A stretch of DNA of 64,000 nt. Source: Ruminococcus sp. UBA3665. Its GTDB lineage: Bacteria; Bacillota; Clostridia; Oscillospirales; Ruminococcaceae. A program made the position numbers and the translations under genes. Positions within the stretch are counted from its first letter, which is position 1. Each line of letters opens with the position of its first letter. The DNA lies in the NCBI GenBank assembly GCA_002373165.1, contig DFJS01000079.1, positions 14,221 through 78,220 on the forward strand. The letters are read 5' to 3'. Below the pieces are notes generated by a model. It did no database searches and was not told the DNA's origin. It saw only the letters and a list, made by a program, of their open reading frames with translations. Positions 52,104 through 60,548 of the stretch are shown here, one piece after another.

Positions 52104-53066
52104 TTATTCATAGTTTTCGGCAGTCCAGACAATAAAACCGTCTTTGTCATTGCCGGAAATTTCACAGTTTTTGTTTTCCGGCACGGGAATATCCGTACTG
52201 CCGAACGCTGCCGCCGGGACAAAATAAATCAGCATATTTTTCTCTTCATAAGTATAGCGGAACGGAGCAGAGAAAGAATATTTTCGCAAAAATGCAAGAT
52301 ATTCTTCCAGTGTCAGGTCATATTCATGCATGACGGCGGCATGAAGCCGGCCGATATAGCGCAGATGATAACCGGCCTGCGGCACGCTGAACACAAAGCC
52401 GAACCGCCAGGCATTTTCTTTCAGCCAGCCGTTATTCAGCTGACTGATGCCGGAAATAGTGCCGTCCTCATTCAAAAAAGCCAAATCCAGACAGAAGCCT
52501 GTACTTCTGTCTGGAAGATAATCCGGGTAAAGTGACCCTTCTGTCTCATAGAGTTCTGTTGTACTGTAAACCATCAGGTTTGTCATGCCTGTTTCCTGTT
52601 CATAAGCCTGGGCGAGTGCATTCATGGCACGGAGCGCGGAGTTCTGAATGCACAGTTCATTGCTTTTCAGACGATAGCAGGAATTTTTATCTTCAAAACT
52701 GCCGAACTGTATTTCTGCTCCGGAATACTGCGTTTCAATCCAGAGCAGAATGCCTTCGTGAACACTTTCTTCTGTTTTGCGTTCTGTCGTATATCCGGCA
52801 GGCAGAGTGGCAGGCTCCAGACTGGCATCCCAGATTTTGACATTACTTTCGTCCTGTGATTCTTCGGGCAGAGTTTCAGGGCTGGTTTCGGGCTGTGCCG
52901 TTTCTGTCAGGGGCTGACGGTCGTCGATAATGACAACGGTGGAAGAGGGTTTGCGAAATACGCGCAGAAGCGAATCGCCAATCCAGATGAAGAGCAGCAG
53001 CAAAACAATAGCAGCTATAATTCTGCGGATTACAAGATCAATTTCTTTTTTCTTTCTCATCCTCAC
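52104..53066 (-). CDS. VanY-like (M15B) protein with a missing zinc ligand
   Basis: 320 aa. N-terminal transmembrane anchor (~12-32), then ~75 residues of linker and a D,D-carboxypeptidase-like domain. The pattern S..HxxGxxxD of M15B peptidases appears as PDRSTGFCLDLAF: Gly and Asp are kept, but the His position is Arg. The second His motif (YHLRYIGRLHA) is present. I infer a non-catalytic or altered peptidoglycan-binding form. Directly downstream of the S11 carboxypeptidase gene (24 bp). Confidence 0.75.
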   Translation of the reverse strand: MRMRKKKEIDLVIRRIIAAIVLLLLFIWIGDSLLRVFRKPSSTVVIIDDRQPLTETAQPETSPETLPEESQDESNVKIWDASLEPATLPAGYTTERKTEESVHEGILLWIETQYSGAEIQFGSFEDKNSCYRLKSNELCIQNSALRAMNALAQAYEQETGMTNLMVYSTTELYETEGSLYPDYLPDRSTGFCLDLAFLNEDGTISGISQLNNGWLKENAWRFGFVFSVPQAGYHLRYIGRLHAAVMHEYDLTLEEYLAFLRKYSFSAPFRYTYEEKNMLIYFVPAAAFGSTDIPVPENKNCEISGNDKDGFIVWTAENYE

Positions 53067-53090
53067 CCTCCTGTTCTGTGAAAGCGGAAG

Positions 53091-54242
53091 TTAAGCAGCA
53101 GGCACAGCCTGTTCTTCCGGAAGATTCTGATTGATTTCTGCTGCCGGAGAGAGTGTTGCTTCGGGAATTGCAGTTTCCGGAGCTTCTGTTTCGGCAGGAT
53201 AGGTTCCTGTTACACTGCCGTACAAAGTAAAGGCATCATAAACCGGCTGATAGCGGTCAGTTCCTTTGGAAGTGACTGCAATATAGCAGTGGCCGTCTGT
53301 TGTTTCGGCGTAGCTTGCGAGGCACTGGCCGGCCTCGTCAGTAAATCCGGTTTTTCCGCCTTTGATGGTAATGCCGGGGACTTCTGTTCCTTCCATTTTA
53401 TTGAACATAGTATCATACATAGTAATGCCTTCGGGGTGCTGTTCGGTAGGCGTTGTTGTATAAGTATAAGTAGAAATTACCTGTCTGCAAAGTTCATTCT
53501 GAAGGCAGTATTCCAGAATTACGGCCATATCTTCGGCGGTGCTGTAATGATTTTCGTCATGCAGGCCGCTGGTATTCATGAAATGGGTGTTTTTCAGTCC
53601 CAGCTGGCGGACTTTCTGATTCATCAGGCGGACGAATGCTTTTTCCGAACCGGCCGTATACATAGCAAGTCCGACAGTAGCATCCGCGCCGGAGGGCAGA
53701 GCCGCGCCGTAGAGCATATCCATGACGGTGCAGGGTTCTTCCGGGGAAAAGCCTACCATCGAGGCCGACTGTGACCACAGGTCATTGAGAATTTCCTGTG
53801 TCATAGTAAACGTATCCTGAAAATTTTCTGTATGTTCAATAGCTACGATAATTGTCATTAATTTAGTCATAGAAGCCGGATACATTTTGACATCGGAATT
53901 TTTCTGTGAAAGAATTTTATGTTCCTTGCAGTCAACCAGCACAGCATACTGTGCATTGATGGCATCATCCAGCTGTCTGGTAGATTCATCCGCCACAGGA
54001 TATTCTACCAGCGGAGGGGGTTCGGTAGGCGGTTCGGTAGGGGGTTCAGTAGGGGGTTCTGTCTCCAGCAGAGCGACAGTTTCGGCTTCGGGATTTTTAT
54101 CTCTTTTCTCCGGAGAAGAGATCAATAATTGTACAATGCCGTAAAAGCCCAAAATTGTAACGATCAGCATCAGAAACATGACAAGAATTCCTGCCGCGGA
54201 CATTCTTCTGTGTCTGCGTTTTCTGGCATTTGTTTGCGACAA
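53091..54242 (-). CDS. D-alanyl-D-alanine carboxypeptidase, S11 family
   Basis: 383 aa from a TTG at 54242, eight bases after GGAGG. An N-terminal membrane helix follows a basic start; then a linker with EPPT repeats (~65-80). S11 motifs: catalytic Ser in PASMTKLM (SxxK), SGAD at the SxN position (Asn is Ala), and GKTGFTDEAG. The SxN change occurs in some clostridial S11 enzymes. Lacks a clear PBP5_C domain. First gene of an envelope operon on the minus strand. Confidence 0.9.
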   Translation of the reverse strand: MSQTNARKRRHRRMSAAGILVMFLMLIVTILGFYGIVQLLISSPEKRDKNPEAETVALLETEPPTEPPTEPPTEPPPLVEYPVADESTRQLDDAINAQYAVLVDCKEHKILSQKNSDVKMYPASMTKLMTIIVAIEHTENFQDTFTMTQEILNDLWSQSASMVGFSPEEPCTVMDMLYGAALPSGADATVGLAMYTAGSEKAFVRLMNQKVRQLGLKNTHFMNTSGLHDENHYSTAEDMAVILEYCLQNELCRQVISTYTYTTTPTEQHPEGITMYDTMFNKMEGTEVPGITIKGGKTGFTDEAGQCLASYAETTDGHCYIAVTSKGTDRYQPVYDAFTLYGSVTGTYPAETEAPETAIPEATLSPAAEINQNLPEEQAVPAA

Positions 54243-54283
54243 TGATATCGCCTCCTGTAATCAAAAAATAATGGTTCTTTTCT

Positions 54284-54312
54284 ATTATAACTCTTTTGCA
54301 GTAAAAAGTCAA
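54284..54312 (-). promoter_or_regulatory. Sigma-A promoter of the envelope operon
   Basis: Minus strand: TTGACT (54307-54312), 17 bp, TATAAT (54284-54289). Confidence 0.75.
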
Positions 54313-54392
54313 TGAATTTTGCAATTTTTCTTATTTTTTGGCGAATCTTAAAATTTTATGACTTGTTTGAGAAAAATTTTTTCAGATAAGGC

Positions 54393-54421
54393 TTGACAAA
54401 TCCGGAATAGTGTGCTATAAT
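54393..54421 (+). promoter_or_regulatory. Consensus sigma-A promoter of rpmE
   Basis: TTGACA (54393-54398), 17-bp spacer ending in TGC, TATAAT (54416-54421). A 5' leader of about 75 nt follows. Confidence 0.85.
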
Positions 54422-54504
54422 AAAATAGTTGTATCCGTACTACTGTCTAAGGCAACTGATGGGCTACTGTTACAAATTTTCATAAATGCGAGGTGAATAC
54501 GAAA

Positions 54505-54708
54505 ATGAAAAAGGACATCCATCCTACACTGTACAAAACAACAATTACCTGCCACTGCGGCAATGTAATTGAAACACAGTCTACCAAGCAGGATATCAAG
54601 GTGGAAATTTGCTCCAAGTGCCATCCGTTCTACACTGGCAAACAGAAGCTGGTAGATACTGGCGGACGTGTTGACAGATTCAAGAGACGTTTCAATCTGG
54701 ACAAGTAA
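54505..54708 (+). CDS. rpmE: 50S ribosomal protein L31
   Basis: 67 aa from the ATG at 54505. MKKDIHP is the usual opening. Two Cys pairs (CHCG and CSKC) make this the zinc-binding form of L31. The ~75-nt leader could hold an L31-type autoregulatory element, but I cannot match one by eye. Confidence 0.96.
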   Translation: MKKDIHPTLYKTTITCHCGNVIETQSTKQDIKVEICSKCHPFYTGKQKLVDTGGRVDRFKRRFNLDK

Positions 54709-54776
54709 TTTTTCATGCGGACAGTTTTTTAAACCGAAACTGTCCGCTTTCCTTTCCTGAGAAAGCGAGCTGCATT

Positions 54777-55409
54777 ATGGATTATTTCACAGTTGCCGCC
54801 CCGGCGCGGACTTCTTTTATCGAGAAAAAATCAGAATTTATCGGGTATATATCGCCTGTTTCCACTAATGACGAAGCAATAGAGTTTATTAATTCTGTCA
54901 GGGCAGAGCACCGGAAAGCAAAACATCATGTGTATGCATATCTTCTTCGCGATTCCAATATCACACGCTACAGCGATGACGGCGAACCGCAGGGGACAGC
55001 CGGCATTCCCGTGCTGGACGTTCTGCAAAAGCAGAATCTGACTGATCTTTGCTGTGTGGTTGTGCGGTATTTCGGCGGCATTCTGCTTGGCGGCGGCGGC
55101 CTTGTCAGAGCTTATTCCCACAGTGCCGCCCTGACCTGCGATGCCGCGCAGATTCAGCATATGTGCGAAAGCACGCCTCTCTCTCTGCGCATGGATTATA
55201 CACTGTACGGAAAAGTAACATATTGTCTTCCGAAATATGGCGTTCTGGAGCAGAACAGCGATTTTAACACGGATGTTCTGTTAGATCTGCTTGTCCGGAA
55301 CGAAGTGCTTGCATCACTCCAGGCTGAACTGACGGAACTTTCCGGCGGAAAAATCCAGATGCAGTGCGGAACACCCTCTTATGCAGATTTTTCATCTGTT
55401 CTGAAATAG
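54777..55409 (+). CDS. YigZ/IMPACT family protein
   Basis: 210 aa, full length. The signature is KHHVYAYLLRDSN, then YSDDGEPQGTAGIPVLDVL and VVRYFGGILLGGGGLVRAY. A C-terminal ferredoxin-like domain (DUF1949) follows. Thought to act in translation control or RNA binding; unproven in bacteria. Confidence 0.93.
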   Translation: MDYFTVAAPARTSFIEKKSEFIGYISPVSTNDEAIEFINSVRAEHRKAKHHVYAYLLRDSNITRYSDDGEPQGTAGIPVLDVLQKQNLTDLCCVVVRYFGGILLGGGGLVRAYSHSAALTCDAAQIQHMCESTPLSLRMDYTLYGKVTYCLPKYGVLEQNSDFNTDVLLDLLVRNEVLASLQAELTELSGGKIQMQCGTPSYADFSSVLK

Positions 55410-55438
55410 ACAGGCCGGATTTTATGACAGGAGAAATC

Positions 55439-55900
55439 ATGATAGATTCAAAAATAAAAGATTATTATGATGATATTATAAAAATATGCAAAGTCTACAG
55501 TTCACTTGGAAGCCGCTGTAAAATGGATTCTCCTGCAACAGAACAGGAAATTTCAGAATTAGAAAACAAAATCGGGAATTCTTTGCCGTCTGCCTATAAA
55601 GAATGGCTCGGACTGACAAAGCATTTGCGTGCAGACGGCGGATTTCTGGAACTGTTCTTTCCGGCTGAAACTATCGGAGATGAGGAAATTTGTATCGGTT
55701 CTGTAGCAGGGGACGGCGATGATTATTATTTTAATTTCAAAAATAATCAGTTTTATCGTGAATTTGAAGGCGAAACAGAAATATTTGATTCTTTTATAGA
55801 TTTGCTGGATGACTTCTATCTTGAACTCGAAATGAGAGCTGATTCAAAATATGGGGAAAAATGGCTAAAAATATATGATAAATTATTCCCTGATAAATAA
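55439..55900 (+). CDS. SMI1/KNR4-type protein (possible immunity protein)
   Basis: 153 aa from the ATG at 55439 (CAGGAG ahead). SMI1/KNR4 pattern: ATEQEISELENKIGNSLPSAYKEWLGL, then a strand region with GDDYYFNF and a final FIDLLDDFYLELE. In bacteria such proteins often are immunity factors to contact-dependent toxins. No toxin gene lies beside it, so it is an orphan. The 15 bases after its stop recur behind the 77-residue gene at 42.6 kb. Confidence 0.82.
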   Translation: MIDSKIKDYYDDIIKICKVYSSLGSRCKMDSPATEQEISELENKIGNSLPSAYKEWLGLTKHLRADGGFLELFFPAETIGDEEICIGSVAGDGDDYYFNFKNNQFYREFEGETEIFDSFIDLLDDFYLELEMRADSKYGEKWLKIYDKLFPDK

Positions 55901-56003
55901 ATTCTGATTTATCGCAGGAAGAAAAAAATTTTTTCAAAAAAAGAAGGTTTTTTTCTTTTCCGGAACGTATTATAAAACAGAGACTGGTAAGGCAGGTGAT
56001 TTT

Positions 56004-57623
56004 ATGGCAAAACTGCCCGAAGAATTTCTTACTCAGCTGAAAGCGGCAAATGATATTGTCGATCTGTTCCGTATTTATGCGGATGTCAAGAAACGCGGCA
56101 GAATTTATGTCTGCTGCTGTCCGTTTCATTCAGAAAAAACGCCGTCCTGTACGATTTACCCGGAAAATAATTCTTTTTATTGTTTCGGCTGTCATACCGG
56201 CGGCGATGTCATCAAATTCGTTTCACTGACCGAAAATGTCAGCTATATGGAAGCCGTCAAAACCCTGGCACAGCGGTGCGGCATGACACTGCCTGCCCGG
56301 AATCCTGAGGAAGTTCAGGCATCCCGTTTCCGCGATGTGTGCTATGAAATCAACCGGGAAACGGCTAATTTCTATTATCAGAATCTTCTGCAAAGTGCCG
56401 ACAGACGCGGTCTGCAATATCTGAAAACTTATCGAATCCGGCCGGAAACTGTCAGAAAATATGCCATCGGCTATGCGCCCGATGACTGGCAGCTGCTGCA
56501 TCAGCATCTGCGGAAAAAAGGCTATTCTGATCAGGAGCTTTCTGTTTCCGGATTGTTCCGGGAAAACCAGAATCATAAGCTCTATGACTATTTCCGGAAC
56601 AGACTTGTATTTCCCGTTGTGGATTTTCGCGGAAACGTGATATCTTTCGGCGGCCGCGCGACAGACCAGACTGCTCCGCTGTTTGTACATACCGGAAACA
56701 CGCCTGTTTCCGGAGCTTCTGTTTTTTCTCTGAATTTTGCCAGAAAAGAAATGCTTTCCAAAAAGCTTATTCTTGCAGAAGATTATTTCAATGCCGCCGC
56801 CGTGTATCAGGCAGGGTTTGAAAATGTCATTGCCGTGCCGGATTTGCTGACTTCGCATCAGGTTCGGGCAATTGCACAGTATGCCCAGGAAATCATTCTG
56901 ATTTCCGGAGCTGCTGCCTGTTACGGCGATATCCAGATTGTCCGGAATCTGTTCAGTCAGGCAGAAGTGCCCGTTACTATTGCAGAACTGCAAAATGCTT
57001 TTGATTCTGCCGATTTTCTCCGGACACACGGCCGTGAAGAGTTTCAAAACCTGCTGGATCATGCCGGGGATGCCATTCAGACGGCAATTCAGAATTCATG
57101 GGAAAATCTGAATGATCCGCAGTCTCTGTCCGAGAAAACAAACCAGGCCGCAAAAATTCTGAATACAATCAGAGATCCGCTGGAACGGGAAATTTATCTG
57201 ACCGATACGGCAGAAAAATTAAATCTGACTCCCGCACAGCTTCAGGACGAAATCGACCGGCTTTCTCATAAAAAATCAAACTATCAGCCAGTTTCTTCGC
57301 GTTCGCTTCAAAAAGAAGAAGTTTCCGCTGTAGTGCAGTCCAATCTGAAACAACGCCGTGCCGAAGAACAGATTCTTGTTTATCTGATGCGCTTTCCGGA
57401 AGAAATTTCCGAAATCCGGGAACTGCTTCCCCCGGAGCTGTTTGTCACAGATTCCGGCCGGAATTTATATCAGCTTATTTGTGCGGCAGAAGGCAATCTT
57501 TCTGAAATTTCTCCGGAACTGGCGGAAATTCTGAAAAAATATCAGGAATTTGCATTCACGCGGCAGTCAACAGAAGACTGCATTCACGTCCTGGAATGCT
57601 TCAGAAAGAAGGCCGCATTATGA
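56004..57623 (+). CDS. DnaG primase paralogue with degenerate TOPRIM domain
   Basis: 539 aa (ATG after AGGTGA). CHC2 zinc finger intact: CPFHSEKTPSC and YCFGCHTGGD (Cys39, His42, Cys60, Cys63). The TOPRIM region is present but its acidic residues are gone: EDYFN (259-263) where active primases have EGYMD, and SGAAA (301-305) in place of the DSD motif. The PKYLN segment before TOPRIM is also lost (APLFVHT). So RNA synthesis by this copy is very unlikely. The C-terminal helicase-binding-like region is kept. It overlaps the second primase gene by 4 bp (ATGA) and is co-transcribed with rpoD. Confidence 0.92.
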   Translation: MAKLPEEFLTQLKAANDIVDLFRIYADVKKRGRIYVCCCPFHSEKTPSCTIYPENNSFYCFGCHTGGDVIKFVSLTENVSYMEAVKTLAQRCGMTLPARNPEEVQASRFRDVCYEINRETANFYYQNLLQSADRRGLQYLKTYRIRPETVRKYAIGYAPDDWQLLHQHLRKKGYSDQELSVSGLFRENQNHKLYDYFRNRLVFPVVDFRGNVISFGGRATDQTAPLFVHTGNTPVSGASVFSLNFARKEMLSKKLILAEDYFNAAAVYQAGFENVIAVPDLLTSHQVRAIAQYAQEIILISGAAACYGDIQIVRNLFSQAEVPVTIAELQNAFDSADFLRTHGREEFQNLLDHAGDAIQTAIQNSWENLNDPQSLSEKTNQAAKILNTIRDPLEREIYLTDTAEKLNLTPAQLQDEIDRLSHKKSNYQPVSSRSLQKEEVSAVVQSNLKQRRAEEQILVYLMRFPEEISEIRELLPPELFVTDSGRNLYQLICAAEGNLSEISPELAEILKKYQEFAFTRQSTEDCIHVLECFRKKAAL

Positions 57624-59386
57624 ACCGTCTGCCGGAAGAGTTTTTATTCTGCCTTCTGGAAAAAAATAAAATTGCCGAAGAGTTCCGGCTTGCCCATATC
57701 CGGCTGAGTGAATGCGAAAAAGGATTTTCCTGTTCCTGCCCGTTTCACGCCGAAGCCGGGAAGTCATGCCGGATTTATCCGGAAACGCATAATTTCTATT
57801 GCCCTGTATGCAGAATCGGCGGCGATGTCATCACGTTCCTGATGCTGACCCAGAATTTTTCCTATGAAGAGGCCGTCCGGGTTCTTGCAGAACGCCATTC
57901 CCTGAAACTTCCGGATAGGGGAGAGCTGTCTGCACAGACACTGGAAAAACGCAGTCTGTGCTATGCCATCAACAGAGAAACTGCTAATTTTTATTATCAG
58001 AATCTTCTGCACGGTTCGGACAGGCGCGGGCTTGCCTATTTTCAGCAGAGAAAGCTCCATCCGCGGATGATTCAGAAATATGGCCTGGGCTATGCGCCGG
58101 ATAACTGGCATCAGTTATATCATTATCTGACACAAAAAGGCTATTCAGAAGAAGACCTGCTGTTGGCCAACGTCTGCCGCCGGAGCGAAAAAGGCAATAT
58201 CTATGACAATTTCCGGAACAGGGTAATATTTCCCATTGTGGATATGCGGCACCGTGTCATTGGATTCGGCGGCCGTGTGCTGGACGACAGCAAGCCAAAA
58301 TATCTCAATACCAGCGATACGCCGGTCTTCGACAAAGGCCGGAATCTGTTTTCGCTTTATTTCGCCGGGCAGAATGCGCCGTCTTCTCTGATTCTGGCAG
58401 AAGGCTATATGGATGTCATTGCTCTGCATCAGGCAGGATTTGAAAACGCCGTCGCCACGCTGGGAACGGCAATCACGCCCCAGCAGGCGCAGCTGATCGC
58501 CCAGTATGCCGATGAAGTCATTATTTCCTACGACAGCGATGCCGCCGGGCAGAACGCCACTCAGAAAGCAATCCGCCATTTTCAGGATGTCGGTCTTTCG
58601 GCAAGAATTCTGCATATCGATGAGGATGCCAAAGACCCGGACGAATATATTAAAAAATTCGGCGCGGAGCGGTTCCGTCAGCTGCTGCATCAGGCAGGGA
58701 ATGCGACGGAATTTCAGCTTGACCGCTGCCGGAACGGACTGAATCTCCAGACCGAAAACGGAAAAGTTACTTATCTGCGCCGGAGTGTGCAGGTTCTTTC
58801 CGGGATAGGGAACACCAAAGCAAGAGAATTCTATGTCCGGAAAAAAGCCGAAGAATTAAGCATCCGTCCGGAAGTTCTGCTCCAGCAGGTGAAAAAATAT
58901 GCTGCCGGCCGGGATAAAAAAGAACGCCGCCATTTTTTCCAGACCGAAGTGGAAACTTCCTTCCGCCGTCAGGATGCTGTCACGCCGGAAGCACAAAATC
59001 ATCTGAAAGAAAGTGAATCTGAAAAATTGATTCTGGGGGCTTTAATGCGCTTTCCGGAACAGTATCAGGATTTGTTTTCCCGGCTGCTGCCGGATGATTT
59101 TATCACAGAATTTCACCGCAGAATTTATGAGATGCTCTGCCAGGTTCTGCCGTCCTGCACGCGTTTTATTCCCTCACTGCTGGGAAGTGCCCTTTCTCCC
59201 GAAGAAATGTTCCGCATAACCGGAATTTTCATCAATTTCCGGGATAAAATCAATCCGCGGGCCGTTCAGGACTGCGTGGAAAACCTGCTGGCGGAAAAAA
59301 ATAAAACCATTGATAAAACTAATCTGTCAGACGATGACCTGCTTCAGGTCATTGCAAATAAAAAGAAGATTACCCGCTTTACTTAA
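57620..59386 (+). CDS. dnaG: DNA primase with intact TOPRIM
   Basis: 588 aa, starting in the stop of the upstream paralogue. Zinc ligands kept (Cys40, His43, Cys61, Cys64) but the finger has drifted: [11 protein letters not shown] and [10 protein letters not shown] in place of EKTPS and CFGC. The RNA polymerase core is canonical: [40 protein letters not shown] (261-265), YDSDAAG (Asp305/Asp307) and KDPDEY. C-terminal helicase-binding domain present. It makes RNA primers for replication. Followed 16 bp later by rpoD, the classic macromolecular-synthesis operon. Confidence 0.95.
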   Translation: MNRLPEEFLFCLLEKNKIAEEFRLAHIRLSECEKGFSCSCPFHAEAGKSCRIYPETHNFYCPVCRIGGDVITFLMLTQNFSYEEAVRVLAERHSLKLPDRGELSAQTLEKRSLCYAINRETANFYYQNLLHGSDRRGLAYFQQRKLHPRMIQKYGLGYAPDNWHQLYHYLTQKGYSEEDLLLANVCRRSEKGNIYDNFRNRVIFPIVDMRHRVIGFGGRVLDDSKPKYLNTSDTPVFDKGRNLFSLYFAGQNAPSSLILAEGYMDVIALHQAGFENAVATLGTAITPQQAQLIAQYADEVIISYDSDAAGQNATQKAIRHFQDVGLSARILHIDEDAKDPDEYIKKFGAERFRQLLHQAGNATEFQLDRCRNGLNLQTENGKVTYLRRSVQVLSGIGNTKAREFYVRKKAEELSIRPEVLLQQVKKYAAGRDKKERRHFFQTEVETSFRRQDAVTPEAQNHLKESESEKLILGALMRFPEQYQDLFSRLLPDDFITEFHRRIYEMLCQVLPSCTRFIPSLLGSALSPEEMFRITGIFINFRDKINPRAVQDCVENLLAEKNKTIDKTNLSDDDLLQVIANKKKITRFT

Positions 59387-59402
59387 TCAAGGAGGAACCA
59401 GA

Positions 59403-60503
59403 ATGGATAAGAAGTCTACAATCGAAGCTCTGCTCGAACGAGGAAAAGCCACAGGCAAACTGACTACCAAACAGATTACCGATGCGCTGGAAGAAATGGA
59501 TTTTGATGCAGATCAGCTGAATTCGTTCTATGATAACTGCGAACAGCATAATATTGAAATTATTGATAATAATATTATTGATGATAATTTTGATCTGAAT
59601 CATATTGAAATCAGCGATAACCCGGATGAAGATCTGGATGCCGCGCTCTCGACAGAAGGCCTTGCCGTAGACGATCCCGTCAAGATCTATCTGAAAGAGA
59701 TCGGCCGTGTGCCGCTGCTTTCCGGCAATGAGGAAATTGAACTTGCCCGTCTGATGGCAGAAGGCACTCCGCTGGAGGCAAAACGCGCCAAACAGCGTCT
59801 TTCCGAGGCCAATCTCCGACTGGTTGTCAGCATTGCGAAAAAATACGTCGGCCGCGGTATGCAGTTTCTGGATCTGATTCAGGAAGGCAATCTCGGCCTG
59901 ATCAAAGCAGTCGAAAAATTTGATTATAACAAGGGATTCAAATTCTCGACATATGCAACCTGGTGGATTCGCCAGGCCATCACCCGTGCCATTGCCGACC
60001 AGGCAAGAACTATCAGAATCCCCGTGCACATGGTGGAGACGATTACAAAAGTCAAGAAAGTTTCCAGCCAGCTCCTGCACGAAAACGGTCATGACCCCAC
60101 ACCGGAAGAAATTGCTGACCGTCTGGAACTGCCGGTAGAGCGTGTGCGCGAAATCATGCGCATTGCACAGGACCCTGTTTCTCTGGAAACGCCCATCGGC
60201 GAAGAAGAAGATTCACATCTTGGTGATTTCATTCCGGATGATGATGCACCTGCTCCGGCGGATGCCGCTTCGCACACGCTGCTGAAAGAACAGCTGGACG
60301 AAGTGCTTTCGACACTGACTGACCGTGAAGCGAACGTTCTGCGCCTGCGTTTCGGCCTGATTGACGGCCGTTCCCGCACTCTGGAAGAAGTGGGCGCACA
60401 GTTCAATGTCACCCGCGAACGCATTCGCCAGATTGAAGCAAAAGCTCTCAGAAAGCTCCGTCATCCCAGCAGAAGCAAAAAAGTAAAGGATTTTCTGGAT
60501 TAA
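59403..60503 (+). CDS. rpoD: Primary sigma factor RpoD (SigA)
   Basis: 366 aa from the ATG at 59403 behind AAGGAGG. A short region 1.1 (~1-75, acidic, Asn/Asp-rich), then region 1.2-2 ([54 protein letters not shown]), region 3 ([10 protein letters not shown]) and region 4 ([20 protein letters not shown]). It recognises the TTGACA/TATAAT promoters found all over the window. Last gene of the primase operon. Confidence 0.98.
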   Translation: MDKKSTIEALLERGKATGKLTTKQITDALEEMDFDADQLNSFYDNCEQHNIEIIDNNIIDDNFDLNHIEISDNPDEDLDAALSTEGLAVDDPVKIYLKEIGRVPLLSGNEEIELARLMAEGTPLEAKRAKQRLSEANLRLVVSIAKKYVGRGMQFLDLIQEGNLGLIKAVEKFDYNKGFKFSTYATWWIRQAITRAIADQARTIRIPVHMVETITKVKKVSSQLLHENGHDPTPEEIADRLELPVERVREIMRIAQDPVSLETPIGEEEDSHLGDFIPDDDAPAPADAASHTLLKEQLDEVLSTLTDREANVLRLRFGLIDGRSRTLEEVGAQFNVTRERIRQIEAKALRKLRHPSRSKKVKDFLD

Positions 60504-60508
60504 TTAAA

Positions 60509-60547
60509 AAAAGCCGCATTTCCTGAGAAATGCGGCCTTTTATTATA
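60509..60547. terminator. Bidirectional terminator of rpoD and the GH26 gene
   Basis: GCCGCATTTC, 4-nt loop, GAAATGCGGC, with A-run left and TTTTATTAT right. Confidence 0.9.
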
Positions 60548-60548
60548 T

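Noticed and set aside
53091..54242. Inactive S11 carboxypeptidase because SxN is SGA
   Set aside because: The catalytic Ser-Lys and KTG motifs are intact, and as I recall SGAD occurs at this position in other clostridial members, so inactivity is not supported.
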